From: Eublepharis macularius
Lineage: Eukaryota; Chordata; Lepidosauria; Squamata; Eublepharidae
Reading direction: 5' to 3'
Assembly (NCBI RefSeq): GCF_028583425.1
Contig: NC_072805.1
Span: 12,658,001-12,722,000 of the forward strand
DNA: 64,000 bases
A program made the translations under genes and the position numbers. Shown here in pieces: positions 25,001 through 35,063 of the stretch. How positions within the stretch are numbered: the stretch's first letter is position 1; each line of letters starts with the position of its first letter. Under the pieces are notes generated by a model that saw nothing but the letters and a program-made list of their open reading frames with translations, made no database searches and was not told where the DNA came from.

Positions 25001-26767
25001 ATGGCGTACATTGATGATACTATTATCTTCAGCCCCGACTGGCCCACCCACCTCCAACACCTGGAAGCCGTCTTAAGGGCCCTCCAACGAGCTGGGCTAA
25101 GGGCGAACCCAAAAAAGAGCCACCTGGGGTTCCAGGAACTCCAATACCTGGGCTTCGTGGTCGGGGGAGGACAAGTCAGGCCACCACCGGACAAGGTGGC
25201 CTCAATAGCCGACGCCCCACAGCCCAAGACCAAGAAGCAGGTTCGGAGATTCCTAGGACTGCTGGGGTATTATGGGCGGTTCATCCCCCACTTTGCCTCC
25301 CGAGCGGCGCCCCTGACGGACAGCTTAAGGAAGGGGCTGCCCAACCAAGTCCGGTGGACCCCAGAACTAGAGGCAGCTTTCAAAGACCTGCGGTCCGCCC
25401 TCTCTAATGCCACTGCCCTGTGGAACCCGGACTTTGACCGGCCCTTCACACTGGCCACAGACGCTTCGGACACCGGCCTCGGGGCTGTGCTGACCCAGGA
25501 ACGTGACGGAGCAGACGTCCCGATTCTCTTCCTGAGTCGGAAGCTACAGCCCGCCGAGAAGCGCTATGCCACGGTGGAGCGGGAGGCCCTAGCGGTCAAG
25601 TGGGCGGTGGGGGCCCTGCAGTACTACCTGGCCAACAACCCCTTTATACTGCTGACGGACCATGCACCCCTGCAGTGGCTCCATCGCATGAAGGCGCACA
25701 ATCCCAGGGTGCTACGCTGGTACCTCTCCCTTCTACCCTTCCAATTTACCATCAAATACCGCCGGGGGGCACGGCATGTGGACGCGGACTATATGTCCCG
25801 CATGTTTGAGACTGAGCCGGACCCCCACAACTCAAAGCCAAGCGGGGGGGTGTGTCCGGGGTCTGAGCCCCAGCCCCCAGACTTGACAAGAGGGAACAGC
25901 AGGGGACAAAAGGGTGGCAGCAACTCCACCCCCCAAGCCGGCAACCAGGGCCAGAACCTACCTACTCCATGGGGAAGGGGCAAAAGGCCAGTACCTCAGA
26001 GGGGTGGAGGGGGCAAGGAGAAACCAGCCAGCCCCACCCTCCAGGGGGAAGAGAGGGGGCTAAGCAGGCCGGAGGGAAAGGGACACAGCAGGGAGAAGGT
26101 GGGTCCAGCAGCAGCAACCCAAGCAGAGCCCTTACCTGGCAGGGAGAGGACGCCGCCGCTGCAGCCCAGAGCCACACCATGGCTAGAAGACAGCAGCCTG
26201 GCTCAGGAGTTGCTAGAAGCCAAGCCTCTCCAGGGGGGGCTGCCACAGGCATTCTGGGGGAGGAGATGGGTAACCCCGCCCAGCATTGCTGAGCAGGCAG
26301 CGCAGAAGCTGGCTAAGGCAGCTCCTCGTGAGCAGGGCCAGGCAAGCCCAATAGCACAGAGGCTGGCTGGGGCAGCTCCTCGTGAGCAAGGCCAGGCAAG
26401 CTCAATAGCACAAGGGCTGGCTGGGGCAGCTCCTCGTGAGCAGGGCCAGGCAAGCTCAGTAGCTCAGAGGCTGGCTGGGGCAGCTCCTCGTGAGCAAGGC
26501 CAGGCAAGCTCAATAGCACAAGGGCTGGCTGGGGCAGCTCCTCGTGAGCAAGGCCAAGGAGCCCTCAGCTGGGGATGGCTCACACTCAACCCCACCCTGC
26601 CAGCATGGCAAAAGGGCCCAGGAGGGATTAGTGGTCGGAGGGAAACACCTGGAGGAATGCACAGCTGGACCCAGTCAGGAGAGGGAACAAGCCTGGAAGG
26701 AGGGCGGGGTGGAGAAAGGAAACCCTATAAAGGGTGGCTGGGAAGAGCTCTGTGGTGGTGGGTGTGA
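22067..26767 (+). CDS. pol: Pol polyprotein: protease-integrase-RT-RNase H
   Basis: Single frame without stop. Protease about 22570-22860 with ALLDSGSAVSAIQ (Asp at 22643). Integrase zinc domain 23270-23425 (paired His, then CRSCPTC); catalytic core with Asp at 23504, Asp at 23681 and Glu at 23789, the last two 35 residues apart as in a D,D-35-E site; GPY/F module about 24140-24320. RT about 24590-25220 with FCIDYREL, LDLTKGYW and YIDD (Asp codons 25013 and 25016). RNase H about 25380-25800 with TDAS, EREALAV and LLTDHAPLQW. The first ATG at 22067 is inside the LTR just after the expected cap site; true initiation is unknown. No stop occurs before the 3' LTR, so the frame adds about 305 Pro/Gly/Gln-rich codons from it. 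No gag domain precedes the protease. Catalytic residues all appear intact. Confidence 0.9.
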   Translation: MMWSESSRMQGWRLGGEFWKEEMEDTEGKQARLSRPASGLRGSLGEVYRPSFHRAGSCRVPGPPVTSGADRPVPRPAAAAASPDKLVARTGKDVPTQAPVKGRPPKAATPAELGLWLEERQDRMWGRLEAAYPAAPAELTLTAEPRMQAGALTEALPRVCAFVWENNPPPGKQVQSLCATVRIGRLILQALLDSGSAVSAIQPQLLPAATPVHRWIPVTDVMGRTQPYPTALITIEYLGVCHQMEVARVAHLPVPVLLGRDAPGFFRLLKQATEKLGRDTPRNAVLLLEAAGELAGPQVATALQVEEANDPGEGPSVRPGAEPQVEDPAGPPADRPFRDAQGADESLQRLRETAAREEEQVRDERRSQRLPRIEKQGGVWVRLARAPSGQGEVRQLLVPAAYRAEVLRTAHEHAWAGHLGHHKTLKKILEQFFWPSVNADVKAHCRSCPTCQRVAARRPPKAPLSPLPVMETPFQRIAMDFIGPLPRTPRGHRFALVIVDYATRFPEVIPLKTMQTPGVVRALSKFFAMVGLPDEILTDRGGPFRATAMRQLCRNLGIRQVFTSAYHPQTDGLAERLNQTVKEALKKMTRDKPHQWDLYIDPLMFALRETPQASTGFSPFELLYGRKPRGMLSRLTERWGPQASNPAPTPQEYVSQLRDRVQQSQAEANRRLTRTQAKQKAAYDRGARMRTFQAGEKVLVHHSVFPREGGDAWRGPYPIRRVLGPTTYEVQCGVGRRRRKTLHVNLLKQWHERPEEACGMAEDPLELPDSELPWTSEAPEFEAPKVDPQLDPAQRAQLRDLCARVPGVFSRRPGSTSLIQHAIPTSPGQTARATWRPIPRKRWEAVEKETNEMLRLGVIEPSRSAWRSPIVLVPKPDGTTRFCIDYRELNKVAQFDAYPMPRADVLVDHLGSARYLSALDLTKGYWQVPVRPEDREKTAFATPQGLFQFKKMPFGLHGAAATFQRLVDQVLGECRAYAMAYIDDTIIFSPDWPTHLQHLEAVLRALQRAGLRANPKKSHLGFQELQYLGFVVGGGQVRPPPDKVASIADAPQPKTKKQVRRFLGLLGYYGRFIPHFASRAAPLTDSLRKGLPNQVRWTPELEAAFKDLRSALSNATALWNPDFDRPFTLATDASDTGLGAVLTQERDGADVPILFLSRKLQPAEKRYATVEREALAVKWAVGALQYYLANNPFILLTDHAPLQWLHRMKAHNPRVLRWYLSLLPFQFTIKYRRGARHVDADYMSRMFETEPDPHNSKPSGGVCPGSEPQPPDLTRGNSRGQKGGSNSTPQAGNQGQNLPTPWGRGKRPVPQRGGGGKEKPASPTLQGEERGLSRPEGKGHSREKVGPAAATQAEPLPGRERTPPLQPRATPWLEDSSLAQELLEAKPLQGGLPQAFWGRRWVTPPSIAEQAAQKLAKAAPREQGQASPIAQRLAGAAPREQGQASSIAQGLAGAAPREQGQASSVAQRLAGAAPREQGQASSIAQGLAGAAPREQGQGALSWGWLTLNPTLPAWQKGPGGISGRRETPGGMHSWTQSGEGTSLEGGRGGERKPYKGWLGRALWWWV
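22321..22340 (+). other. Putative primer-binding site
   Basis: GTTGGTGGCCCGTACGGGG follows the 5' LTR end and has the TGG start usual for a tRNA 3' complement. I cannot assign the tRNA. Confidence 0.4.
25841..25852 (+). other. Polypurine tract
   Basis: AGCGGGGGGG followed by TG immediately before the 3' LTR, the expected plus-strand primer position. It lies inside the open pol frame. Confidence 0.65.
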
Positions 26768-27030
26768 GTGAGGAGTGATGATGTGGAGTGAGAGCAGTAG
26801 GATGCAAGGGTGGAGGCTTGGAGGAGAGTTCTGGAAGGAGGAGATGGAGGACACAGAGGGTAAGCAGGCCAGGTTGAGCAGGCCAGCGAGTGGACTGAGA
26901 GGGAGTCTGGGTGAGGTATACCGCCCCTCCTTCCACAGAGCAGGGTCCTGCAGAGTCCCTGGCCCCCCTGTGACGTCAGGAGCAGACCGCCCAGTGCCAC
27001 GCCCAGCGGCAGCTGCGGCAAGCCCTGACA
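25853..27030 (+). repeat. 3' LTR of Gmr1-like element
   Basis: Same start, end and length as the 5' LTR; every translated frame I compared is identical in the two copies. Includes the 54-bp repeats (26309-26561), TATA (26726-26731) and CRE (26971-26978). Confidence 0.95.
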
Positions 27031-27544
27031 GGATCATACACAAAGCAACAGGCATTGGTTTGTGAATACTGAGAAAAGAAGCATGGCATGCTCAATAACT
27101 TGAAACACTTTTGACAGACAACTGCTTTGCAAAGGGCACGTCCTTGAGAAAGAATTTCTTGGAAAGGAAGCTGTCAAGCTGGCTCGTTGTCGGACAGGGT
27201 CGTGGAAACTTTTCTCTCTTGCAAATAACATGAGAAAATAAGCACTTGAGTCACTTTAACATCTTTTTGGACTTTTCTCATGCCATACATTATTGACTTC
27301 TAGCTGCACAAATTGTATCTCTATTTATTAACACTTTTTGTACTTGTATTTGTGACTATGACTATTTATATATTGGATTGCAAGATGGTTGTTCAGCATT
27401 GACATATGCACTATTATTCATCTTTAATGAATTGTTGATATGAACTTTTCCTGTTAATTGATTGGTGTTCAATTTGTTTATTGGCTTTATTTGCATTAGT
27501 TGGCAGATTACAGGGTTGGTTTTTTGTTCTTTCAGTCATTACCG

Positions 27545-28300
27545 TAATTTTCTCTTTGGCTGGTTACCTTGATTTTCTAGCAGTAGCACTGGATCCAGTA
27601 TAACCCCTAGACTCTTAGCTGAGTCTGCGAGGGTCAGACAAACTCCATCAAAAGTGGAGAGTACAACATCCTTCTGGGTCTCTGTTTTCCCAATGAGCAT
27701 TACTTCCGTCTTGTCTGGGTTCAATTACAATTTGTTGGCTTTCAACCATTTGATCACAGATGTCAGGCAGCAACCTAAGATTTTTACTGCATGCCGCAGT
27801 GATTTGGATAGTGAGATATAGAATTGGGTGTCATCCGCATATTGATGGCATCCAACTCCATAGCTATGAATGAGTTATCCTAAAGGCTTTACGTAGAGGT
27901 TGAATAACATGGCAGATAATATAGCACCCTGTGGAACCCCACAAGATAATTCCCACTCTGGAGATACCCAGTCCCTGTCAGTGACACTTGGAGTCCACTC
28001 CATAAGAAATTATTTAAACCAGTTCAAAGCACATCCTTTGATACTCACTTCTGCCTCAAACATTTCAATAAGATGGCCTGGTCTGCTGTGTCAAATGCTG
28101 CAGATAGAGCCAGGAGGAGCAATAATGAAGGATGGCCTTTGTTTGTATTCTTGCTTCTGGATTTTTGAGACGGATATACATTGTTCTGTTGGATGTTTTG
28201 CTCTAGAAGCTGTATTGGGGCTGGTGGACCCATGACTGGGGCAACAGCTCCCCACCTCTTTCCAGGTTGTAGCATTAATCCCCCTTTGGGCAATGGGCCT
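27545..28300 (-). mobile_element. L2/CR1-clade LINE fragment (RT region)
   Basis: Minus-strand pieces read LNPDKTEVMLIGKTE, the region after the RT active site typical of L2-like elements; nearby frames contain GAILSAMLF-like and AFDTADQAILL motifs. Broken by several stops and frameshifts; no 3' end identified. Confidence 0.65.
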
Positions 28301-28611
28301 GTGGAAAAGTAAGGAAGATGGGTGTGTCCTCCAGAGTGTCCCGTGTGGTTCCAGGTGGAAGCTCACTGAGAAGTTTGATTTGGAGCTCATATTTTTGTCT
28401 GTTTGTATTTTCAGGACTTTGTGCAAGCTTGCTTAGTATTAATATAGCGTTCTAATGTCTTTTATGAATACAGAACTTAATTTGTTATTTGGAATGTCTC
28501 CTGGATTGCCTGGGTTTATTTGAGTTTATTTGATGGCATATTTTAGGAACCTGAGTATGATGGTTTGAACTGATCACTAAAAAAATCTGGTGTTGTAATC
28601 TAAATGCTGTT

Positions 28612-28620
28612 GAATAATAA

Positions 28621-28651
<31 letters not shown>

Positions 28652-28868
28652 AATAATTTATATTCAGGACAACTGAATGCCCATTCAGAGCAGTTTACAA
28701 AGTGTGTTGTTATTATCCTTATGGCAATTACCCTGTGAGGTGGGTGGGGCTGAGAGATCTCCGAGAAGCTGTGACTGACCCAAGGTCACCCAGCTGGCTT
28801 CAAGCGGAGGAGTGGGGAATCAAACCCGGTTCTCCAGATTAGAGTCCTGCCACTCTTAACCACCACAA
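28612..28868 (-). repeat. Sauria-type SINE with (TAA)n tail
   Basis: Begins with an ATAATAATAA tail, then CATTCAGAGCAGTTTACAAA, AGGTGGGTGGGGCTGAGAG, reversed B box AATCAAACCCGGTTC and CACTCTTAACCACCAC. Full-length, reverse orientation. Confidence 0.82.
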
Positions 28869-28869
28869 C

Positions 28870-31800
28870 AAACGGGTTCTCGTGGTTTTTTTGTTGTGGA
28901 GTATACCAAGTAGTTTGATTTTTCTTGAAACTTGGACAGGGGGCAGATGAAAGATGCTGTTAACTGTTGACTCCCACAACCCTCAACCGCAGACAGGAGA
29001 AATGTGCAGTTTGTAGGAAGGTATGCACCTGTCAGCAGGTATGCACCTGTCAGGAGAGACTCTTCTCAGGATCTTTCTTACCAAGAAGCTTCGATTTGTG
29101 AGGCTTGGGAAGGCAGAGCGCACTAAGATTTTAATCGACGGGCTCTCCATTTGCCATTTGCTTGGTCCTGTTGTGCTGTCTATGAAGTACATCAGATTGA
29201 GAGGCTTTTGCAACAAGAGGCTATAGCTTACCACTCACATAATAGCTCTTGCAGCTTCAAATATCTCGGTGGCCTTGACTGCAGTGGGTTAAAACTTGGC
29301 GCACTTTGCTTCTGTCAGAGTGTTCTAGAAATATTGATTTGTGAAACACGCAAGATTCCTCTGCCCTTTCAAGAATGTCTTTACAGTTGCCTTTCTTAGT
29401 AGAGTCATTCATTTTTTGTTCCAAAAAAACATTAGCCAGCCCAACTGTGATCAATCAAGACCTGAGCTGAAGCCCTGCTTGTCTTTGAAGAATTGTTTGA
29501 CAGTCTCTCAGAAGAGAACGCGACCTGGAAGGTGAGCCTCAAGGGCTCTTTTTTTTCTTTTTTCTTTTTAAGGATAATAATTTCTGAAACCTGACCTGTT
29601 TCCAGGCCCTACTAATTGATTGTTCGGTTCTACTCTTGCATATATGGGGATGAGTTTGATTCTTTGGTTATATAACTCCTTTACAAACATACTGGAGTAA
29701 AATTCTGTGGTTGTCTGGATAGATCCAGTTGTGCTGCAGTTTGGAACTGTTGGGCATTATTGGGGCTTTTATTCTCACCTATCCTAATTTAGCCTCCACA
29801 TAGATTGACGACTCACTCCAATTAAGGCCAGCACTGCAGATGTTCTCTGTCTGATCTTGTCTTGTCTCGTGTCTGACATTAGAGCTTCTCCTTTGGGCCA
29901 TCTGCCGTCTCTGTTTGCAGATTGATAAAAGGAAGATTTTCTTTTGTTGCTTTACTTGATCTTTTGACTATATTTGATCATGCTCTGTCACCAAAGCACT
30001 TGAAGAACACAACATGGATAAGTAGGGATCCCTAACATTGTTGACCTTATTGGCATTTTTGGAATTTGAAGAAAAAGTAGTGGGTGCCACCGTGAAATGG
30101 CCACCATGCACCACGTCAGTCGTTTCTTCAGCGGTAGGGAAGAATCTACCGCTTAAACGAGCTTCCATGTAGGGGAGGGGAGGGGTTGGATAATTCCCAG
30201 TTCCTTCCCTAATCCATATTTTATAAGTAAGATTTAAATAAAGCAAAGGAAATATTCAGGGTATAGAGGATAGAAGACTTCATTTCTTATGGAAGCCAAG
30301 AAAAATGGAAAGTAATAATGTCATGGCTAAAGCTTGCTAATGTTTATCCAATTGAAATAAATCATGGTGGGTTGTCCACTTACAAGTCTTTGTGTATGTA
30401 AAAGTATTCTGGATTGGTAGGCAATAGGAAGTTAGGGTGGGGTGGATCTGCCTGGCTAAGACTGGAGCAGTGTGAATTCTCTATTCACCTCCTCCTTCCT
30501 CCTCCTTTCTTGTTTCCTCTGGTATTTTCTTTCCCATCTCGTTATGAAGGCCCCTCTCTTCATTGCTTGCTGGTGGTGGTGGAGTTGTTGCGTCAAACTA
30601 GAGTGGATTGGCTATTATAGTCAGTGGGACTTTTTCCCAGTGGGCTTGTGGCCTACTCCCTCTTCAACTAAGCCAGCCCAGTGACAAGAGGGACAACGCG
30701 TGGACAGCAGCACCCAACTGAGTCATGATTGAGTTGACCTAGCTATGCAAGCAAGGAGGCTTTTTCTCTTTCCCTCCTTCCTGTGAGGGCTGGGGCTGGG
30801 GGTAGGCTGAGGGGAAGGCCCTTTTCCAGGGCCGCTTTTTCTTCCCATTACACCCCTGGGACTTGTTACTCTTTAAGTGGCAGCTCCTGCTCAGACTTTC
30901 TAGGAGAAGACTGTAGCCTGATTCTCCCCCCACCCCACCCCGCTCTCGTCATTTCTTCATCACCACCTCTCTATCCTCCCATCACCCAAAGGACACCTTG
31001 AAGCTGACTGGAGAAATGATGTGGGTTTACCTTCCAGAGGTAAGTACAGAGAGACTCAAGGGACAAAGAAGGGAAGAGTGTTGAAGTATTTTTTTAGACC
31101 CCTTTCCAAAAAGTCTCATTATGAGCATATACCCAAGCTAAAAGCACACAGAGTCTAATGCAGCCTTGCTCTAGTGCCACATTCTCCCTCCCATGATTAA
31201 CTGCAGGTCCGCATGGTCTCGGGGGTAGGTGAGAGGGGTCACTGAGAAAGGTGTAAACATCCTCTTGTTTTGGTTATTATGATTAAGATTTAACCTTGTA
31301 TGAGCTTCTTCCCAGAAGTATGACAAAAATATGGCCCCAATGCTACTTCATTTATCAGTCAAGCTTGTCGAGTGCCATGCATTCTGGGAAATGTATCATT
31401 CTGAAGGGTTGTTAGTATTAAGCTTTTTGATCTTTTATTCTGTGAACAATTCGTGTTAATGTATATAAGATTCTCTGATGTAACTGGTCTTTACACATGT
31501 GAGCCTGAAAAGAGATAATATGTGTCTGGGCTTTATTTGCAAACAATAAAACCCATTTCTCTTTATAGATCACTGTTTTGGTGTCTTAATTCTGTGAGAG
31601 GTTATTGACTGAAGGGGAGGGGATTTAAATTGGCACAGAAAGTACTCTGAAAAATCCCCATTCACAGAGAAAGGGGAAAGAAAAATGTGAAGTGTGACAA
31701 AGGAAAGAGTAGAAAGGAGGAAGTGTAAACAGGCTGCTTAAAGAAGACAAAGAAAGAAACTTGAAAAGGAGCATCGAAGGAAAGTGGAAGAATTCAAGCT
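28870..31800. other. Intergenic stretch between GOT2 and CALB2
   Basis: No gene recognised. Open frames are short and lack domain motifs. About 31410-31570 has a TATATAAG box and AATAAA about 75-100 bp apart, reminiscent of an LTR, but no TG...CA ends or target duplication could be fixed. Confidence 0.4.
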
Positions 31801-31810
31801 AAGTGGCAAG

Positions 31811-31993
31811 TAGGGCTGTTTTCACATTGCTTTTGGACCACGGAACATCTCACCGCTCCTGGAACGACAGCGTCTTCTTGGCGCAATTTCGCGTGAGAAC
31901 GGTAGTTCTCGCGCAAAATCACGCCAGGAAGACTGTCGTTCCGGGAGCTCGGCGCAATGTTCCGTGGCCAGTAAGCCGTGTGAAAACTGCCTA
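31811..31993. mobile_element. Palindromic MITE
   Basis: Ends TAGGGCTGTTTTCACA and TGTGAAAACTGCCTA; arms pair over most of the length (CTCCTGGAACGACAG against CTGTCGTTCCGGGAG). Centre is CpG-rich. No convincing target duplication, class not assigned. Confidence 0.65.
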
Positions 31994-32229
31994 GGTGCCA
32001 GGAAAGACATTAGCAAGTGCCTGTTTGGTATTGCTGGATTAGAACAGCAGTGCTTGTATGGCTAAGATCTTCTTTAAAAAAAAAATCCATCCAGAGTAAG
32101 AGGATTACCACTGGAGATGCAGAAGCTGCTATTTGGGATTTGACTTACAGAGCTCTGTAGGGAATATGTATTATCTCCCATGCTTTTTACTACGCATGTG
32201 ATACCTTTGAATAAAACCATCCACATCTT

Positions 32230-32530
32230 TGGTGTTGCATGTCAACAATACATAACACCCAGCTTTATATTTCTTTAAAGCAGCCTGTGGAGGCAGCCTC
32301 TCTTTCTTGGGCCAGTGCCTGGATGCTGTGGTCAGCTGGAAAACAATCTGGATTCCATTTCCGCCAAGACAGAGGTGATGTTGGTGGGGAAGTTTTGATG
32401 TCCTGGAAGGAATTATGCTGCCTTCTCTGGACATGGTGATGTTTTCTCTGAAAGATGCGTAAGAGCTTGGGAGCCTTATTGGACCCATTGCTGCGGTTGG
32501 GAAAACAACCAGTGGGTAGTTAGAGGTGCA
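32230..32530 (+). mobile_element. Degraded L2/CR1-like LINE fragment
   Basis: Forward frames contain NTQLYISL and, shifted, a WIPFPPRQR-like stretch, as in the RT region before LNPDKTEV of L2-like elements. Heavily mutated. Confidence 0.4.
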
Positions 32531-32586
32531 ATTCTCAGTTAGATGTGGCAGGAAATGTCATTCCTCTTGGACTCAACACAGACTTA

Positions 32587-33020
32587 GGGTCTCTCTACAC
32601 AAGACATCTTACACAGGGATGCTCAAGTGAAGGATCTTAACACTTGTTCTCCCATTGTGGCTACACATGCACTGCTAGGGAGACAGAGGACACTTGAATA
32701 TAAGACCACACAGAAAGTAAATCACTTGAGCAAGGGGTTTTTTTCTGGGAAAAGAGGTGGGGGAACTCAGAGAAAATGGTCACATGGCTGGTAGACCCGC
32801 CCCCTGATCTCCAGACAGAGGGGAGTTTAGATTGCCCTCCATGCCGCTCCAGCGGTGTGGAGAGCAATCTCAACTCCCCTCTGTCTGGAGATCAGGGGGC
32901 GGGGCCACCAGCCATGTGACCATTTTCAAGAGGTTCCGGAACTCCGTTCCCCCACGTTCCAGCTGAAAAAAAGCCCTGATTTGAGTGTCCCTGTGTAAGA
33001 CGTCTTGCACAGAGAGACTT
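32587..33020. mobile_element. Harbinger-like MITE interrupted by a hAT element
   Basis: Inverted ends of about 40 bp: GTCTCTCTACACAAGACATC left; right-end complement GTCTCTCTGTGCAAGACGTC. Flanked by TTA on both sides (32584-32586, 33021-33023), the Harbinger target size. Its interior is split by the hAT element at 32731-32978. Confidence 0.65.
32731..32978. mobile_element. Non-autonomous hAT element, CAGGGCTTTTTTC family
   Basis: CAAGGGGTTTTTTTCTGGG start and CTGAAAAAAAGCCCTG end with the family palindrome inside. Sits within the Harbinger-like repeat; flanks CACTTGAG and ATTTGAGT are only an approximate target duplication. Confidence 0.75.
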
Positions 33021-33611
33021 TTAGCCACAAAGATTCAGACTATGGTGATATCTTTGAGACTAGACGACCATCATATATTCTACAAAGGGCTGCCTTTAAA
33101 GACTACTTGGAAATCTTAATTGGTTTAAAATAGGACAGCACGATTACTTATGGAGGCTGGCTGCTTTATCAGTTTCACAATCCTTATGCTGGCTACTTGT
33201 TTGTTTCTGTGTTCATGGTTCTTACCTCAGTCTCCAGAGAAAAAGTCTATATTGACAAAGATGTTTGCTTCTTTTTCAGGTAGGACCCCGCTTTCAAGGG
33301 GCACAGAAGAAAATCCACAAGCCCTCGCCCAACGGGGGGCTGGCTATTCAAACCGCATGTTTCATGCTCTACTTTTTCAAGGACATAAATATACAGGGCC
33401 CGTCCTTCCCAACATTTCAGTCTCAAAAGTTGGTAATTCCATTGTAGTATCAAAGATGGATCAACAGTTTAAAAGACTGGACCTGTATATTTGGGAATTG
33501 GATATTCCCGCATCTCTGGTCGTGGAAAGTCCACTTTGGGTTCCTTTACCCTGGATGGAATGATAGAATGCATGCTATTGTTTTTAGCAAGGTTTAAATT
33601 TTATTGGAAAA

Positions 33612-33800
33612 GATCAAGAGTCCAGTAGCACCTATAAGACTAACAATTTGTGGCAGGGTATGAGCTTTCATGAGTTACAGCTCAGTTCTTCATTTACCTG
33701 AAAATGGGTAGCTGTGTTACTGAGTCCAGTAGCACCTATACAAAATTAGTGGTAGGGTATGAGCTTTCGTGAGCCACAGCTCATTTCTTCTAATTTTATT
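33612..33800. repeat. Two tandem copies of the GTCCAGTAGCACCTATAAGA repeat
   Basis: GAGTCCAGTAGCACCTATAA then GAGCTTTCATGAGTTACAGC, and again at 33720-33790. Same family as 5588-5712. Confidence 0.5.
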
Positions 33801-35035
33801 GTTAGCCTACTGGGTTCTTGTTTTAAGGAGAAAAGCATGAGACAACTGATTTAAGTAAATGAATTATGTGGAATGGAATTATTTAATGTTTGATAGAAGC
33901 CTTCTGCCAACTAGCATGGCAATTAATCCAATTGATGCTGAGTTTCACAAATTTAAATTTTATTGAGATGAAAAGGTCAGCTGCTCTCATGTTCTCCCTC
34001 TCTCTCAGAAAATGATGACATTCATTATCACATATGACTTGTCTCTATGCATTCTTTGATTGCTTTGATTTCTGTGACCTTAGATTAGGTCAAAAGCATT
34101 GGCTACAGCTAACTAGTGCACAGTTTGAATTCATGAGACCCAACCCCCGGAAGGCTTAATTTGAAAAAATCCATAAAACATCTCTGATCCTTGTTTCTTC
34201 AGAATGTTTGGAGAAGGCTTTGCTGTTCAGTGGGTCTCCGCATGACTTTGTGCCCCACTCCACAGAGCCTCCAGCTATGGACCTCCTATGGTCCTTTGCT
34301 CTTTCCCCCATTTGTCCTCCATCCTTTACCCCACTCTCTGATAATTAAAATTTTTGCAAATGCTCAACAATTCAGATTCATAAAAATGTATGTGTGGAGC
34401 AAAAAATAGTGCTGCATACATTAAGCACTTCATCTATATTTATTATGAAAGTATATTTTCTGGGGTATGAATCTGGATTTCCTTAATATGGCCGTAACTA
34501 AAGATGTCAGCAGAGGAACTCTTTCCTGGACTGACATATCAACTTCTCTGTGCAGTTCAAAGACAACTCCACCCATTATGCATTCCTACCCCACCACCTA
34601 TAGTTGCTTAGAGAATGGGTAGTAAAAATCCTGATTTGTCTCCACTAGGGAGCAGACAGATCTAGATGCAGAAACAACGAGTGCAGAACATGCAGGAACC
34701 CAAATTATCCCTTCAATCTTGCAGAAAAGAAGGGAAATTATCCTCTCCCCCAAGCAAAATTCCTGAACAGAAGGAATACCCGAGCAATTCATAGCAACAG
34801 AAAGCCTGCGACATTGACAAGTGGCTACATCTTCTACCACTCCCTACTCCATTAAATACTTAACATGCTAATAATGCCACTGCAAAATCCGAGTGTGTTA
34901 GGTGCACAGATCTTTAAAAGATCTGTAAGAGAGATTTTGCCACCTCAAACGGGATTCAAGGCTCTCCTTTTAAAAATCCACCCTTCGCTGCACAGCCATT
35001 AACCATTCAGGGCAATAAGTGATGCAAAGTAATAA
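33801..35035. other. Intergenic stretch downstream of CALB2
   Basis: No gene, RNA or repeat recognised. It adjoins the CALB2 3' UTR on the right. Confidence 0.45.
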
Positions 35036-35057
35036 AATCCTGAAGCAGAACATCAGT

Positions 35058-35063
35058 TTTATT
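35058..35063 (-). terminator. Probable CALB2 poly(A) signal
   Basis: AATAAA on the minus strand, about 420 nt past the stop codon; cleavage would be expected near 35040. The closest strong hexamer downstream of the CDS; inferred 3' UTR 35040-35482. Confidence 0.5.

Larger units (their letters stand above)
21142..27030 (+). mobile_element. Gmr1-like Ty3/gypsy LTR retrotransposon, gag-less
   Basis: Complete LTR-to-LTR insertion of 5889 bp: 1178-bp LTRs (TG...CA) that appear identical, a perfect 5-bp target duplication GGATC (21137-21141 and 27031-27035), a TATA box in each LTR, a purine tract before the 3' LTR and one open pol frame. Domain order is protease, integrase, RT, RNase H; ordinary Ty3/gypsy elements have integrase last, so this is the Gmr1 branch. 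Only about 300 bp separate the 5' LTR from the protease and no capsid or zinc-knuckle region is seen, so gag is missing. Identical LTRs imply recent insertion. Lies between GOT2 and CALB2, opposite to both. Confidence 0.93.

Noticed and set aside
31250..31640. LTR at about 31.3-31.6 kb
   Set aside because: TATA-like and AATAAA signals are present, but I could not find TG/CA ends or a target duplication.
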